Made by a program: the position numbers and the translations under genes | The notes under the pieces: generated by a model | Told to the model about the DNA's origin: nothing | The model's database searches: none | What the model saw: only the letters and a program-made list of their open reading frames with translations | Shown: one piece after another, positions 1-6,289 of the stretch | How positions within the stretch are numbered: position 1 is the stretch's first letter | How the letters are laid out: every line of letters starts with the position of its first letter | Assembly: GCA_947472655.1 (NCBI GenBank) | Contig: CANJCG010000039.1 | Location: 1 to 12,869 of the forward strand | Direction: 5' to 3' | DNA: 12,869 bases | Source of the DNA: Actinomycetota bacterium | GTDB taxonomy: Bacteria; Actinomycetota; Actinomycetes; S36-B12

Positions 1-286
1 ACCACCAACTCAAGACAACCCATGAGAAAGCATTTGCTAGTTCCACTAGCGGGTATCTCGCACTGATCGTTTGATGACAATTTCGACACTGCCCTCGCAA
101 CATCATCCAGGAAATTATTGGAATCATGTCAACCCACGCGATTGGTTCTTTACACTTGGGGCACGTTGACCTTGGCCGAATAATCGAACGAGCATCCGGA
201 ACTCGGGAAATGACAACGTTGAGAAAAGATCCAATCGCCAACCCAAAGATGCCAAGAACAAAAAGCACAAGCACAACAATTAACAT
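1..286 (-). CDS. Prepilin peptidase (type IV leader peptidase), N-terminal part, cut by window edge
   Basis: The first 95 codons of a gene that continues past the window edge. Prepilin peptidases are membrane aspartyl proteases that cleave, and often N-methylate, type IV pilin or Tad-type prepilins. The reading starts with a membrane helix (residues 1-26) ending in the family signature GSFLNVVISRVP (19-30). Two CxxC pairs follow, CPKC at 42-45 and CRNC at 67-70, separated by the family's cytoplasmic loop PIISWMMLRG (56-65). SARYPLVEL at 75-83 leads into the next helix. This is the DiS_P_DiS domain; the catalytic aspartates would lie beyond the edge. ATG at 286 puts the helix at the N terminus as in relatives; an in-frame ATG at 349 falls inside the upstream hairpin and is less likely. 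No clear ribosome site is visible. A weak promoter candidate (TTGTCA 332-327, TAACCA 309-304) lies upstream. Pilus genes are not visible here. Family call is firm; substrate unknown. Confidence 0.9.
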   Translation of the reverse strand, partial: MLIVVLVLFVLGIFGLAIGSFLNVVISRVPDARSIIRPRSTCPKCKEPIAWVDMIPIISWMMLRGQCRNCHQTISARYPLVELANAFSWVVLSWW

Positions 287-348
287 AGCGGTAGCAGTGA
301 TACTGGTTACAAGCTTCAGAATTAAATGACAAGAACCCTGAGAAAGCA

Positions 349-380
349 TTAAGGCCAGCCTCAATCGAGACTGGCCTTAA
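349..380 (-). terminator. Hairpin terminator after ilvC
   Basis: A perfect 10-bp inverted repeat, TTAAGGCCAG (349-358) and CTGGCCTTAA (371-380), closes over a 12-base centre that can add a CTC/GAG pairing with an AATC tetraloop. It starts 14 bases beyond the ilvC stop and ends 62 bases before the prepilin peptidase start. The downstream sequence on the minus strand (TGCTTTCTC) is only mildly T-rich, so this is a strong stem with a poor U-tract, which is common in actinobacteria. It probably ends the ilvBNC transcript. Confidence 0.7.
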
Positions 381-394
381 ATGATGGTTAGTCC

Positions 395-1426
395 TTAGCG
401 AGCAGCAGTACCTTCGACGTAGTCATCGCCGCGAGTGTCGACCCAGCTCATCAGCCCGCGAAGTTCGCGACCGACTGCTTCGATTGGGTGAGTTTCGCCC
501 TTAGCGCGAAGTGCCTTGAATTCTGGTCCACCAGCGAGCTGATCATCCATGAAACGCTGAGCAAACTTTCCATTTTGAATGTCTACGAGAACAGCCTTCA
601 TATTTTCTTTCACCGAAGGATCAATCACGCGTGGGCCTGAAACGTAGTCACCGTATTCAGCTGTGTCAGAAACACTCCAACGCTGCTTGGCAATGCCGCC
701 TTCATACATAAGGTCAACAATCAGTTTGAGTTCATGCAGGCACTCAAAGTAGGCGACCTCTGGCTGGTAGCCAGCTTCGGTCAGCACTTCAAAGCCATAC
801 ATCACCAGCTGTGATGCGCCGCCACATAGAACTGACTGCTCACCGAACAAGTCAGTTTCAGTTTCTTCGGTGAAGGTGGTCTTGATGCCCCCAGCGCGAA
901 GTGAGCCGATTGCCTTGGCGTAACTCAAAGTCAACGCCCATGCGTTACCAGTTGCGTCCTGCTCCACGGCGACGATGGCAGGAACACCACGGCCGGCTGC
1001 GTATTCACGACGAACAAGGTGGCCTGGCCCCTTCGGAGCAACCATGGCTACATCGATATTGGCCGGTGGCTTAATAAAGCCGTAGCGAATATTGAAACCG
1101 TGAGCGAAGAAAAGCGCGTCACCGGCCTTCAGATTTGGCTCGATAACATCTTTGTAGAGCTTGGACTGAGCAGGGTCTGGAACGAGCACCATGATCAAGT
1201 CTGCCTCGGCGCATGCCGTAGCGGGATCAACAACGCGCAAGCCAGCTTCTTCAGCTTTGGCACGACTCTTGGAGCCCTCGTTAAGACCGACGCGCACATC
1301 GACGCCTGAGTCACGAAGGGACATAGCGTGGGCATGGCCCTGACTACCGAATCCGAGCACCGCAACCTTGCGGCCTTGGATGATCGACAAATCGGCGTCC
1401 TTGTCATAGAACAGTTCTGCTGCCAC
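395..1426 (-). CDS. ilvC: Ketol-acid reductoisomerase (NADP+), class I
   Basis: Catalyses the Mg2+-dependent alkyl migration and NADPH reduction of 2-acetolactate or 2-aceto-2-hydroxybutyrate, the second common step of valine/isoleucine synthesis, in the cytoplasm. The 343-residue length is that of the short class I enzyme. The Rossmann motif GFGSQG is at residues 25-30, followed by HAHA. The catalytic domain carries the metal-ligand motifs ETDLFGEQ and FECLHELK and the substrate-binding SDTAEYGDY. The start is GTG at 1426, supported by AAGGAG seven bases upstream (1438-1433). It is the last gene of ilvBNC, 47 bases after ilvN, with a hairpin beyond its stop. No missing catalytic motif was seen. 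Confidence 0.98.
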   Translation of the reverse strand: MAAELFYDKDADLSIIQGRKVAVLGFGSQGHAHAMSLRDSGVDVRVGLNEGSKSRAKAEEAGLRVVDPATACAEADLIMVLVPDPAQSKLYKDVIEPNLKAGDALFFAHGFNIRYGFIKPPANIDVAMVAPKGPGHLVRREYAAGRGVPAIVAVEQDATGNAWALTLSYAKAIGSLRAGGIKTTFTEETETDLFGEQSVLCGGASQLVMYGFEVLTEAGYQPEVAYFECLHELKLIVDLMYEGGIAKQRWSVSDTAEYGDYVSGPRVIDPSVKENMKAVLVDIQNGKFAQRFMDDQLAGGPEFKALRAKGETHPIEAVGRELRGLMSWVDTRGDDYVEGTAAR

Positions 1427-1473
1427 CGAGGTTCTCCTTGATTGTTTGAACGTGCTGTGTTACGCCCGACAGA

Positions 1474-2010
1474 TTACGCCGTGCGCTCCCCTTGCTTTTC
1501 TGCAGGTCGAGTTGAGCGATCTGAAATAGATCTGGAACCGCGACCAATAGCCACCATGCCAGATTTGACCAATTCTTTAATGCCGAATGGTTCCATAACC
1601 TTTAAGAAGTCCGTAAGTTTCTCTGGATTACCCGTGATCTCAATCGTGAGCGCCTCAGGGGCCACATCAACCACCTTAGCTTTAAAGAGCTGCACGACTT
1701 CAATGACGCGGCTTCTGGACTCTACATCGGCCTTAACCTTGACCAGCATAATTTCGCGTGACACACCCGCAGTTGGGTCAAGCTCCACGATCTTGAGCAC
1801 ATTGATCAACTTGTTGAGTTGCTTGGTGACCTGCTCAAGTGGAGCACCTTCGACGTTGACCACGATGGTCATGCGAGACACATCAGGAACTTCTGTTGGC
1901 CCAACGGCAAGCGATTCAATATTGAATCCGCGGCGTGAGAATAAACTTGCAACTCTGGCTAGGACCCCAGGTTGGTCTTGCACGAGGACCGAAAGTGTGT
2001 GCCGAGACAT
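1474..2010 (-). CDS. ilvN: Acetolactate synthase small (regulatory) subunit
   Basis: Regulatory subunit that activates IlvB and confers feedback inhibition by branched-chain amino acids, classically valine. The protein is 178 residues from the ATG at 2010. An N-terminal ACT domain (about residues 3-78) has the DQPGVLARVASLFSRRGFNI effector-binding region at 12-31, and the usual C-terminal domain follows. The ATG shares a base with the ilvB stop (TAATG), and a strong GGGGAGG lies just upstream, which favours this start over one six codons earlier. The overlap implies translational coupling and stoichiometric production with IlvB. The C-terminal tail (about the last 20 residues) is polar and Arg/Ser-rich and extends past the conserved fold. 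The ilvH name is also used for this family. Confidence 0.97.
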   Translation of the reverse strand: MSRHTLSVLVQDQPGVLARVASLFSRRGFNIESLAVGPTEVPDVSRMTIVVNVEGAPLEQVTKQLNKLINVLKIVELDPTAGVSREIMLVKVKADVESRSRVIEVVQLFKAKVVDVAPEALTIEITGNPEKLTDFLKVMEPFGIKELVKSGMVAIGRGSRSISDRSTRPAEKQGERTA

Positions 2011-3752
2011 TATTCTTCGCCTCCCCACTCAGGAGCAATTGATCGCGCATATTGAATTTCATCGTTGCTTGAGCCCGCTGCGACCATCGGCCACACCATC
2101 GCATCTTTGTGAACTACAAAGTCAATGACAACGGGAGCATCGTTAAGACTCATCGCCTTTTCGATCGTTGCATCGACTTGATCTTGTGATTCACAGCGCA
2201 AGCCGTGGCAACCATAGGCATCGGCCAACTTCACGAAGTCTGGAATGCGATCTGAATGTAGATTTGTGTGTGAGTAGCGCTCGTTGTAGAACAACGTCTG
2301 CCATTGACGCACCATGCCAAGGCTGTTGTTATTAATGACAGCGACCTTAATCGGGATGTCATTAATTGTGCATGTTGCGAGCTCCTGGTTGGTCATTTGG
2401 AAACAACCGTCACCATCAATTGCCCAAACTGTTTTGTCTGGAACTGCGACTTTGGCGCCCATCGCTGCAGGCACTGCATAACCCATCGTGCCAAGGCCAC
2501 CAGAGTTCAACCACGTGTTTGGCTTATTGTATTTGATGTATTGAGCCGCCCACATCTGGTGTTGTCCCACACCGGACGTGAATACCGAGCCTTCACCCGA
2601 AATGATGCCGAGACGCTCAATCACAAACTGCGGAGACAACGTGCCATCAGTAGGAAAGTCATAACCCACGGGATAGGTCTGGAGAATGTGGTCAAGTTGT
2701 GACCACCAACCCTCATAATCGCCACGATTATTCAGGGCATATTCAGCCTCAACTGCAGCAACCAAGTCAGGAATGATTTCTGAAAGGTCGCCAACGATTG
2801 GCACATCGACAAAACGGTTCTTACCAATCTCGGCTGGATCAATGTCGGCGTGAATAATCTGTGCGTTGGGAGCAAACGTGGAAAGCTTTCCTGTGACCCG
2901 GTCATCAAATCGAGCACCAAGGGTGATGAGTAAGTCAGACTTTTGAAGCGCCCCAACCGCAGCAACAGAACCGTGCATGCCAGGCATGCCTAGATGCTGC
3001 TTGTGACTATCAGGGAAGGCACCACGCGCCATAAGCGTGGTGACAACAGGAATGCCGGTTACTTCGGCAAGACGCAACAAAGCTGCGGATGCATTAGCTC
3101 GAATAACCCCGCCACCGACGTAGAGAACTGGTTGTTTGGATTCAACAATTAAACGAGCAGCTTCGCGCACCTGCTTGGCATGTGGGCGCGTCACAGGGTG
3201 ATATCCAGGCAAATCAATTGACGTAGGCCAGTTGAAATCCGTCAACGCTTGAAGCGCATCTTTGGAAACGTCAACCAGGACTGGGCCAGGGCGTCCGGTC
3301 GAGGCAATATGAAAAGCTTCAGCGATCGCTCGCGGAATCTCATCGGGGTTCGTGACTAAGAAGCTGTGCTTAGTAATCGGCATCGTGATGCCGCGAATGT
3401 CTGCTTCCTGAAAAGCATCAGTTCCAATTGAGCTGCTGGCAACCTGACCAGTGATCGCCACCATCGGCACCGAGTCCATATGGGCATCTGCAATGGGCGT
3501 GACAAGATTGGTGGCACCGGGACCGCTGGTTGCCATACACACGCCAACTCGGCCAGATGCTGCCGCATAGCCTTCAGCTGCGTGACCGGCGCCTTGTTCA
3601 TGGCGAACCAAGATGTGGCGGATCTGCTTTGAGTCCATCAATGGGTCATACAGCGGCAGGATCGCTCCACCGGGAATGCCGAAGACATCGGTCACTCCCG
3701 CCGCCTCTAGGGACAGCACGAGGCTTTTCGCACCCGTGATCTGCTCGCTCAT
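2010..3752 (-). CDS. ilvB: Acetolactate synthase (AHAS) catalytic subunit
   Basis: Thiamine-diphosphate enzyme condensing two pyruvates to 2-acetolactate, or pyruvate with 2-ketobutyrate, the committed step of branched-chain amino acid synthesis. From ATG at 3752 it is 580 residues. The N-terminal ThDP domain has FGIPGGAILPLYD and the catalytic Glu52 in RHEQGAGHAAEGYA. A central FAD/DHAP-like domain follows. The C-terminal ThDP-binding motif begins GDG at 447-449 and runs to NNN at about 474-476. The start at 3752 has AGAAGG five bases upstream and gives the usual N terminus (MSEQITGAKSL). A GTG at 3797 in the same frame would begin immediately after the attenuator and adds an unconserved basic stretch, so it was rejected. 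First structural gene of ilvBNC, controlled by the attenuator upstream. Confidence 0.98.
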   Translation of the reverse strand: MSEQITGAKSLVLSLEAAGVTDVFGIPGGAILPLYDPLMDSKQIRHILVRHEQGAGHAAEGYAAASGRVGVCMATSGPGATNLVTPIADAHMDSVPMVAITGQVASSSIGTDAFQEADIRGITMPITKHSFLVTNPDEIPRAIAEAFHIASTGRPGPVLVDVSKDALQALTDFNWPTSIDLPGYHPVTRPHAKQVREAARLIVESKQPVLYVGGGVIRANASAALLRLAEVTGIPVVTTLMARGAFPDSHKQHLGMPGMHGSVAAVGALQKSDLLITLGARFDDRVTGKLSTFAPNAQIIHADIDPAEIGKNRFVDVPIVGDLSEIIPDLVAAVEAEYALNNRGDYEGWWSQLDHILQTYPVGYDFPTDGTLSPQFVIERLGIISGEGSVFTSGVGQHQMWAAQYIKYNKPNTWLNSGGLGTMGYAVPAAMGAKVAVPDKTVWAIDGDGCFQMTNQELATCTINDIPIKVAVINNNSLGMVRQWQTLFYNERYSHTNLHSDRIPDFVKLADAYGCHGLRCESQDQVDATIEKAMSLNDAPVVIDFVVHKDAMVWPMVAAGSSNDEIQYARSIAPEWGGEE

Positions 3753-3801
3753 TACTGCCTTCTTTTCGTAGATTCGTTTATTCGCGTGTAACAGCACTCA
3801 T

Positions 3802-3830
3802 AAGAAAACCCCCCGACCCTGTTCGGGAAG
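3802..3830 (-). terminator. Intrinsic terminator of the ilvB attenuator
   Basis: On the minus strand CTTCCCGA (3830-3823) pairs with TCGGGGGG (3816-3809) as an 8-bp stem (two G-U pairs) around a six-base loop, followed directly by TTTTCTT (3808-3802). It lies between the leader peptide and ilvB, 50 bases before the ilvB ATG, where a default terminator of a classical attenuator belongs. A competing stem, CCCTCCG (3837-3831) with CGGGGGG (3815-3809), ends at the same T-tract. Confidence 0.8.
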
Positions 3831-3838
3831 CGGAGGGA

Positions 3839-3868
3839 GCGCGCCGGCTATCTCTCAGGCGGCGCGCC
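3839..3868 (-). promoter_or_regulatory. Leader (pause/anti-antiterminator-type) hairpin of the ilvB attenuator
   Basis: GCGCGCCG (3867-3860) pairs perfectly with CGGCGCGC (3846-3839), extendable by one G-U pair, around a 13-base loop that contains the leader peptide's stop codon. The 5' arm covers the last codons of the leader peptide, just after its Leu-Val-Val codons. A ribosome stalled on those codons would therefore disrupt this stem, while one reaching the stop would sit on it. This matches segment 1:2 of a classical attenuator. The antiterminator pairing that should follow stalling is not obvious by eye; the best candidate is a weak AGC-GG/CCGCT pairing that reaches into the terminator's 5' arm. 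Confidence 0.65.
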
Positions 3869-3893
3869 TACTAACGACAAGTGACATTGACAC
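3855..3893 (-). CDS. ilvBNC attenuator leader peptide (Leu-Val-Val)
   Basis: A 12-codon ORF reading MSMSLVVSRRAA and then TGA. Codons 5-7 are CTT-GTC-GTT (Leu-Val-Val), two of the end products of the pathway. It is followed by a GC hairpin and an intrinsic terminator before ilvB, the arrangement of amino-acid attenuation known for actinobacterial ilvB operons. The GTG start at 3893 lies seven bases after the putative -10 element, so the transcript probably begins at or one base before the start codon and would be leaderless. The second possible start is the ATG at 3887. The peptide itself is expected to have no function beyond sensing charged tRNA-Leu/Val. Too short for homology; the call rests on codon content, position and structures. 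Confidence 0.75.
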   Translation of the reverse strand: MSMSLVVSRRAA

Positions 3894-3900
3894 AAACGAC

Positions 3901-3930
3901 AGTTTACTCCTGTAACAGGCCTAATGTCAC
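3901..3930 (-). promoter_or_regulatory. Promoter of the ilvBNC operon
   Basis: A -35 hexamer GTGACA (3930-3925; five of six consensus bases) and a -10 hexamer TAAACT (3906-3901) are separated by 18 bases. Predicted transcription start is about 3894, directly before the leader peptide's GTG. The -35 box contains the TGA stop of the upstream DUF2510-like gene (3929-3927). Confidence 0.65.
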
Positions 3931-4550
3931 CCCCTAGCGAACGTGACCCCTGCCATAGCCTCCGGTACTGCTCCAGCCTCGCTGGATTGCGTCCCCTGGG
4001 CCTCATCGAGTGCTTTGGTCGCAAAACCCATCCCTAAAAGCAAACTGATGGCGAAAAAGACCCCGGATATGAAGATCACACGTGGAACATCCTTTTTGCG
4101 GCGAGCTTTGACTTCAATTGTCCACTTTTCGCCATCCCAAAGTCGTTGGACGCCCTTATGAACAGGGTCCTGTTGGAACCCAGGTTCAATTCGCGCCGGC
4201 GCCAACCGAAAGCGCTCTCGCCGCGATGATCGCCTAATAAGCACCGGAAGCACCGAGCCAAGGAAGGCCAAGGCGACCGTTCGCCCGATAAAAAAGGGAT
4301 ATCCACCAATGGCATGTCCAGTAAGTGACAAGGAGAAACCTGATTTCACCAGCATCGTCAAAAACACGAGAACATCAGGGACAACTAAGACAAACCCGAT
4401 TATGAACCAAAGGTCCGTCCAGATCGGCTGCTCATACAACCGATTGGGATCGTCGTAAACGGGCTGGGTCCCGCGCTTGGTCTTCACGGCCGTCAGCCTG
4501 TCAGGCATTAGGAAGATCCGTGCGGAATTGATCTTTTTTCCCACGCTCAT
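3927..4550 (-). CDS. Hypothetical membrane protein with a DUF2510-like segment
   Basis: A 207-residue protein I cannot assign a function to. Three hydrophobic stretches fit membrane helices at about 47-69, 83-105 and 156-178. Between the second and third, residues 122-146 (EPGFQQDP...QRLWDGEKWT) resemble the DUF2510 module, usually written PGWYPDP...RWWDG..WT, of actinobacterial membrane and secreted proteins. Here the first aromatic pair is replaced and the module is internal rather than N-terminal. Flanking basic residues (106-115, 149-155) suggest the loop is cytoplasmic. The C-terminal tail is Ala/Glu-rich. The ATG at 4550 has only a distant GAGGA upstream, so the start is uncertain; ATG at 4508 is an alternative. 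It lies 71 bases after the reductase gene and may be co-transcribed with it. Its stop lies inside the ilvB promoter. Confidence 0.75.
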   Translation of the reverse strand: MSVGKKINSARIFLMPDRLTAVKTKRGTQPVYDDPNRLYEQPIWTDLWFIIGFVLVVPDVLVFLTMLVKSGFSLSLTGHAIGGYPFFIGRTVALAFLGSVLPVLIRRSSRRERFRLAPARIEPGFQQDPVHKGVQRLWDGEKWTIEVKARRKKDVPRVIFISGVFFAISLLLGMGFATKALDEAQGTQSSEAGAVPEAMAGVTFARG

Positions 4551-4621
4551 TTTTCTGCGCGTGTTTCCTCTATTTGTACTCGAGGCTGGTTGGGTCCGGT
4601 CGTTGCGTCAAAAGCTACAAG

Positions 4622-6250
4622 TCATCTGGCCGCTGGAGAATTCACCCAAGTTTTGTAACCGCCGTCAAGGTTGTCTGCAGCAATTCCAAGTTCCTGGAGC
4701 AAGGTTGCAGCGGTATGACCCCGCTGGCCTACTTGGCAGTGCACGATCACATTAACTTTCTGGATTTCCAAGTAGCGCTCTCGGATCTCATCCACCGGGA
4801 TATTGATCGCGCCTGGAATGTGTCCATTCATGAATTCTTCCGATGAGCGCACATCAACGAGTTGTGCTCCACTTGCCATCCGCCCAGCCAACTCGTGCCA
4901 CTGAATAGACGTGGTGAAGCCACTCAAGATGTTGTCGGCCATGTAGCCAAGCATGTTCACGGGGTCTTTGGCTGAACCAAATGGTGGCGCGTAGGCCAAT
5001 TCAAGATCAGCGAGTTCGGGTGCTGTAATTCCCGCGCGTATTGCTGTGGCAAGAACATCTATGCGCTTATCCACACCTTCTTGACCCACACCTTGGGCTC
5101 CAAGAATCTGTCCAGTATCTGGATCAATGAGCAACTTCAACATCATTGATTCTGCACCTGGGTAATAGCCCGCGTGCGAGCCTGGATGCGAATGCAGGAT
5201 GACGCATTTTCTGCCAGCCGCGTTGAGTCGCTTCTCATTCCAGCCTGTCGTTGCAACGACTAAGTCACAGACTTTCACGATGGCGGTTCCAATCGTTGGA
5301 ACCTCTCGCACTTTGCGGCCCATGATGTGATCAGCAACGACTCGTCCTTGACGATTCGCAATATTTGCAAGTGGCACTAACACTGATTCGCCGTCGAGCG
5401 CATCACTCTTTTCAGCAGCGTCACCGATTGCGTAAATGAATTCATCTGAAGTGCGGTTAAAGGCATCAACAACAATGCCACCGCGAGGGCCGACTTTCAC
5501 ATCTGCAGCTTTGGCCAATGTTGTGTCTGGCCGCACACCGATGGCCAGAATTACTAAATCTGCATCAATGCGTTCACCATTGGCCAGATTGACGCCAGTT
5601 TCATCAATACTTGCAAGCCCTGAGCCCAACCGCAGGTCAATGCCATGGTTACGTAACTCATCGGCAACCGGCACTGCCATTTCTGGATCAAGCGGCGCAA
5701 GAACCTGATCCATCGCCTCAACAATCGTGGTTTTAATGCCACGGTGTACCAAGTTCTCAGCAGTCTCAACACCGATAAAACCGCCACCGATGACAACTGC
5801 ATGATTGGGTTTTGCTAACACGGCATTGGTCATCTTTGTGACATCTTCAATCGTGCGCAGGGTTAGCGCCCGCTCAATCCCAGGAAGAGGCGGAACAATC
5901 GGTGAAGCACCGGGACTCAGAATTAGGTAGTCATACCGCAAGTCATAAAACGTGTCGTCCACCAAATTCTTTATCTTCAGTTGTTTAGCAGCTCGATCAA
6001 TACTGGTTACTTCATTCAAGATGCGTACATCAAGGCGAAAACGCTCGTGAAGACTTTCGGGAGTCTGAAGTAGGAGATCACTTTGCTCGGAAATAACCCC
6101 ACCTACGAAATAGGGCAAGCCACAATTTGCATACGAGACATATCCACTTCGCTCAATCACAATAATTGAGGCAGCGGGATCCAAACGACGCAGGCGAGTG
6201 GCCGCCGACATGCCGCCGGCGACCCCACCAATGATGACAATTTTTTTCAT
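4622..6250 (-). CDS. CoA-disulfide / CoA-persulfide reductase with C-terminal rhodanese domain
   Basis: FAD- and NAD(P)H-dependent reductase of the single-active-site-cysteine disulfide reductase family, fused to a rhodanese domain; relatives reduce CoA disulfide, CoA persulfide or polysulfide in sulfur metabolism. The 542 residues contain the FAD motif GGVAGGMS (8-15), the active-site SYANCGLPYF with Cys43, a second nucleotide-binding motif VVIGGGFIGVETAE near 153-166, the IYAIGDAAE FAD motif, the HPGSHAGYYPG element and APPFGSAKDPVN of the dimerisation domain. The rhodanese domain (about 450-542) has VDVRSSEEF and the active-loop Cys505 in HCQVGQRG, so both cysteines are present. The ATG at 6250 follows the -10 element by six bases, indicating a leaderless message. 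A CsoR/CstR-like operator covers the promoter, which supports a reactive-sulfur role. NADH oxidase is a common but less specific alternative label. Confidence 0.9.
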   Translation of the reverse strand: MKKIVIIGGVAGGMSAATRLRRLDPAASIIVIERSGYVSYANCGLPYFVGGVISEQSDLLLQTPESLHERFRLDVRILNEVTSIDRAAKQLKIKNLVDDTFYDLRYDYLILSPGASPIVPPLPGIERALTLRTIEDVTKMTNAVLAKPNHAVVIGGGFIGVETAENLVHRGIKTTIVEAMDQVLAPLDPEMAVPVADELRNHGIDLRLGSGLASIDETGVNLANGERIDADLVILAIGVRPDTTLAKAADVKVGPRGGIVVDAFNRTSDEFIYAIGDAAEKSDALDGESVLVPLANIANRQGRVVADHIMGRKVREVPTIGTAIVKVCDLVVATTGWNEKRLNAAGRKCVILHSHPGSHAGYYPGAESMMLKLLIDPDTGQILGAQGVGQEGVDKRIDVLATAIRAGITAPELADLELAYAPPFGSAKDPVNMLGYMADNILSGFTTSIQWHELAGRMASGAQLVDVRSSEEFMNGHIPGAINIPVDEIRERYLEIQKVNVIVHCQVGQRGHTAATLLQELGIAADNLDGGYKTWVNSPAAR

Positions 6251-6256
6251 GTTCTC

Positions 6257-6285
6257 AGTATACCCCTAGGGGGTATAAATAGCAA
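6257..6285 (-). promoter_or_regulatory. Promoter of the CoA-disulfide reductase gene (leaderless)
   Basis: TTGCTA (6285-6280) and TATACT (6262-6257) are separated by exactly 17 bases. The start codon A at 6250 lies seven bases after the -10, the usual position of the first transcribed base, and no ribosome site fits in the six-base gap (GAGAAC). The message is therefore predicted to be leaderless. The -35 begins five bases beyond the ilvD gene boundary at 6290. Confidence 0.75.
6259..6277. promoter_or_regulatory. CsoR/CstR-family operator-like palindrome
   Basis: A perfect inverted repeat with eight-base arms around a three-base centre, read on the minus strand as TATACCCCCTAGGGGTATA. TACCCC/GGGGTA half-sites with a short AT centre are typical operators of the CsoR family of repressors, whose members sense Cu(I) (CsoR) or persulfides (CstR). 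It fills most of the -35/-10 spacer and overlaps the -10 of the downstream promoter, so binding should block transcription. The regulated gene is a persulfide/CoA-disulfide reductase with a rhodanese domain, a known type of CstR target, so the persulfide sensor is the better guess. No CsoR-family gene is in the window. Confidence 0.75.
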
Positions 6286-6289
6286 CGTG

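Noticed and set aside
126..329. Plus-strand 67-codon ORF and overlapping minus-strand 60-codon ORF near the left edge
   Set aside because: Both lie in wrong frames over the prepilin peptidase gene, whose signature motifs fix the true frame on the minus strand.
23..350. 12-base direct repeat TGAGAAAGCATT at 23-34 and 339-350
   Set aside because: One copy is inside coding sequence and the other abuts the terminator; no insertion, target-site or integrase signs accompany it, so chance is likely.
1442..2128. 228-codon plus-strand ORF opposite ilvN
   Set aside because: A shadow of ilvN and the end of ilvB, with low-complexity Ser/Thr composition and no recognisable domain.
3753..3797. Longer IlvB starting at GTG 3797
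   Set aside because: It begins just after the attenuator T-tract, has no good ribosome site, and adds an unconserved N terminus; ATG 3752 has AGAAGG at proper spacing.
3810..3868. Riboswitch (glycine- or TPP-like) suggested by TCTCAGGC / CTGAGAGA
   Set aside because: Only a short motif fits. The conserved aptamer parts are missing, and the same bases are explained by the leader peptide stop region and hairpin loop.
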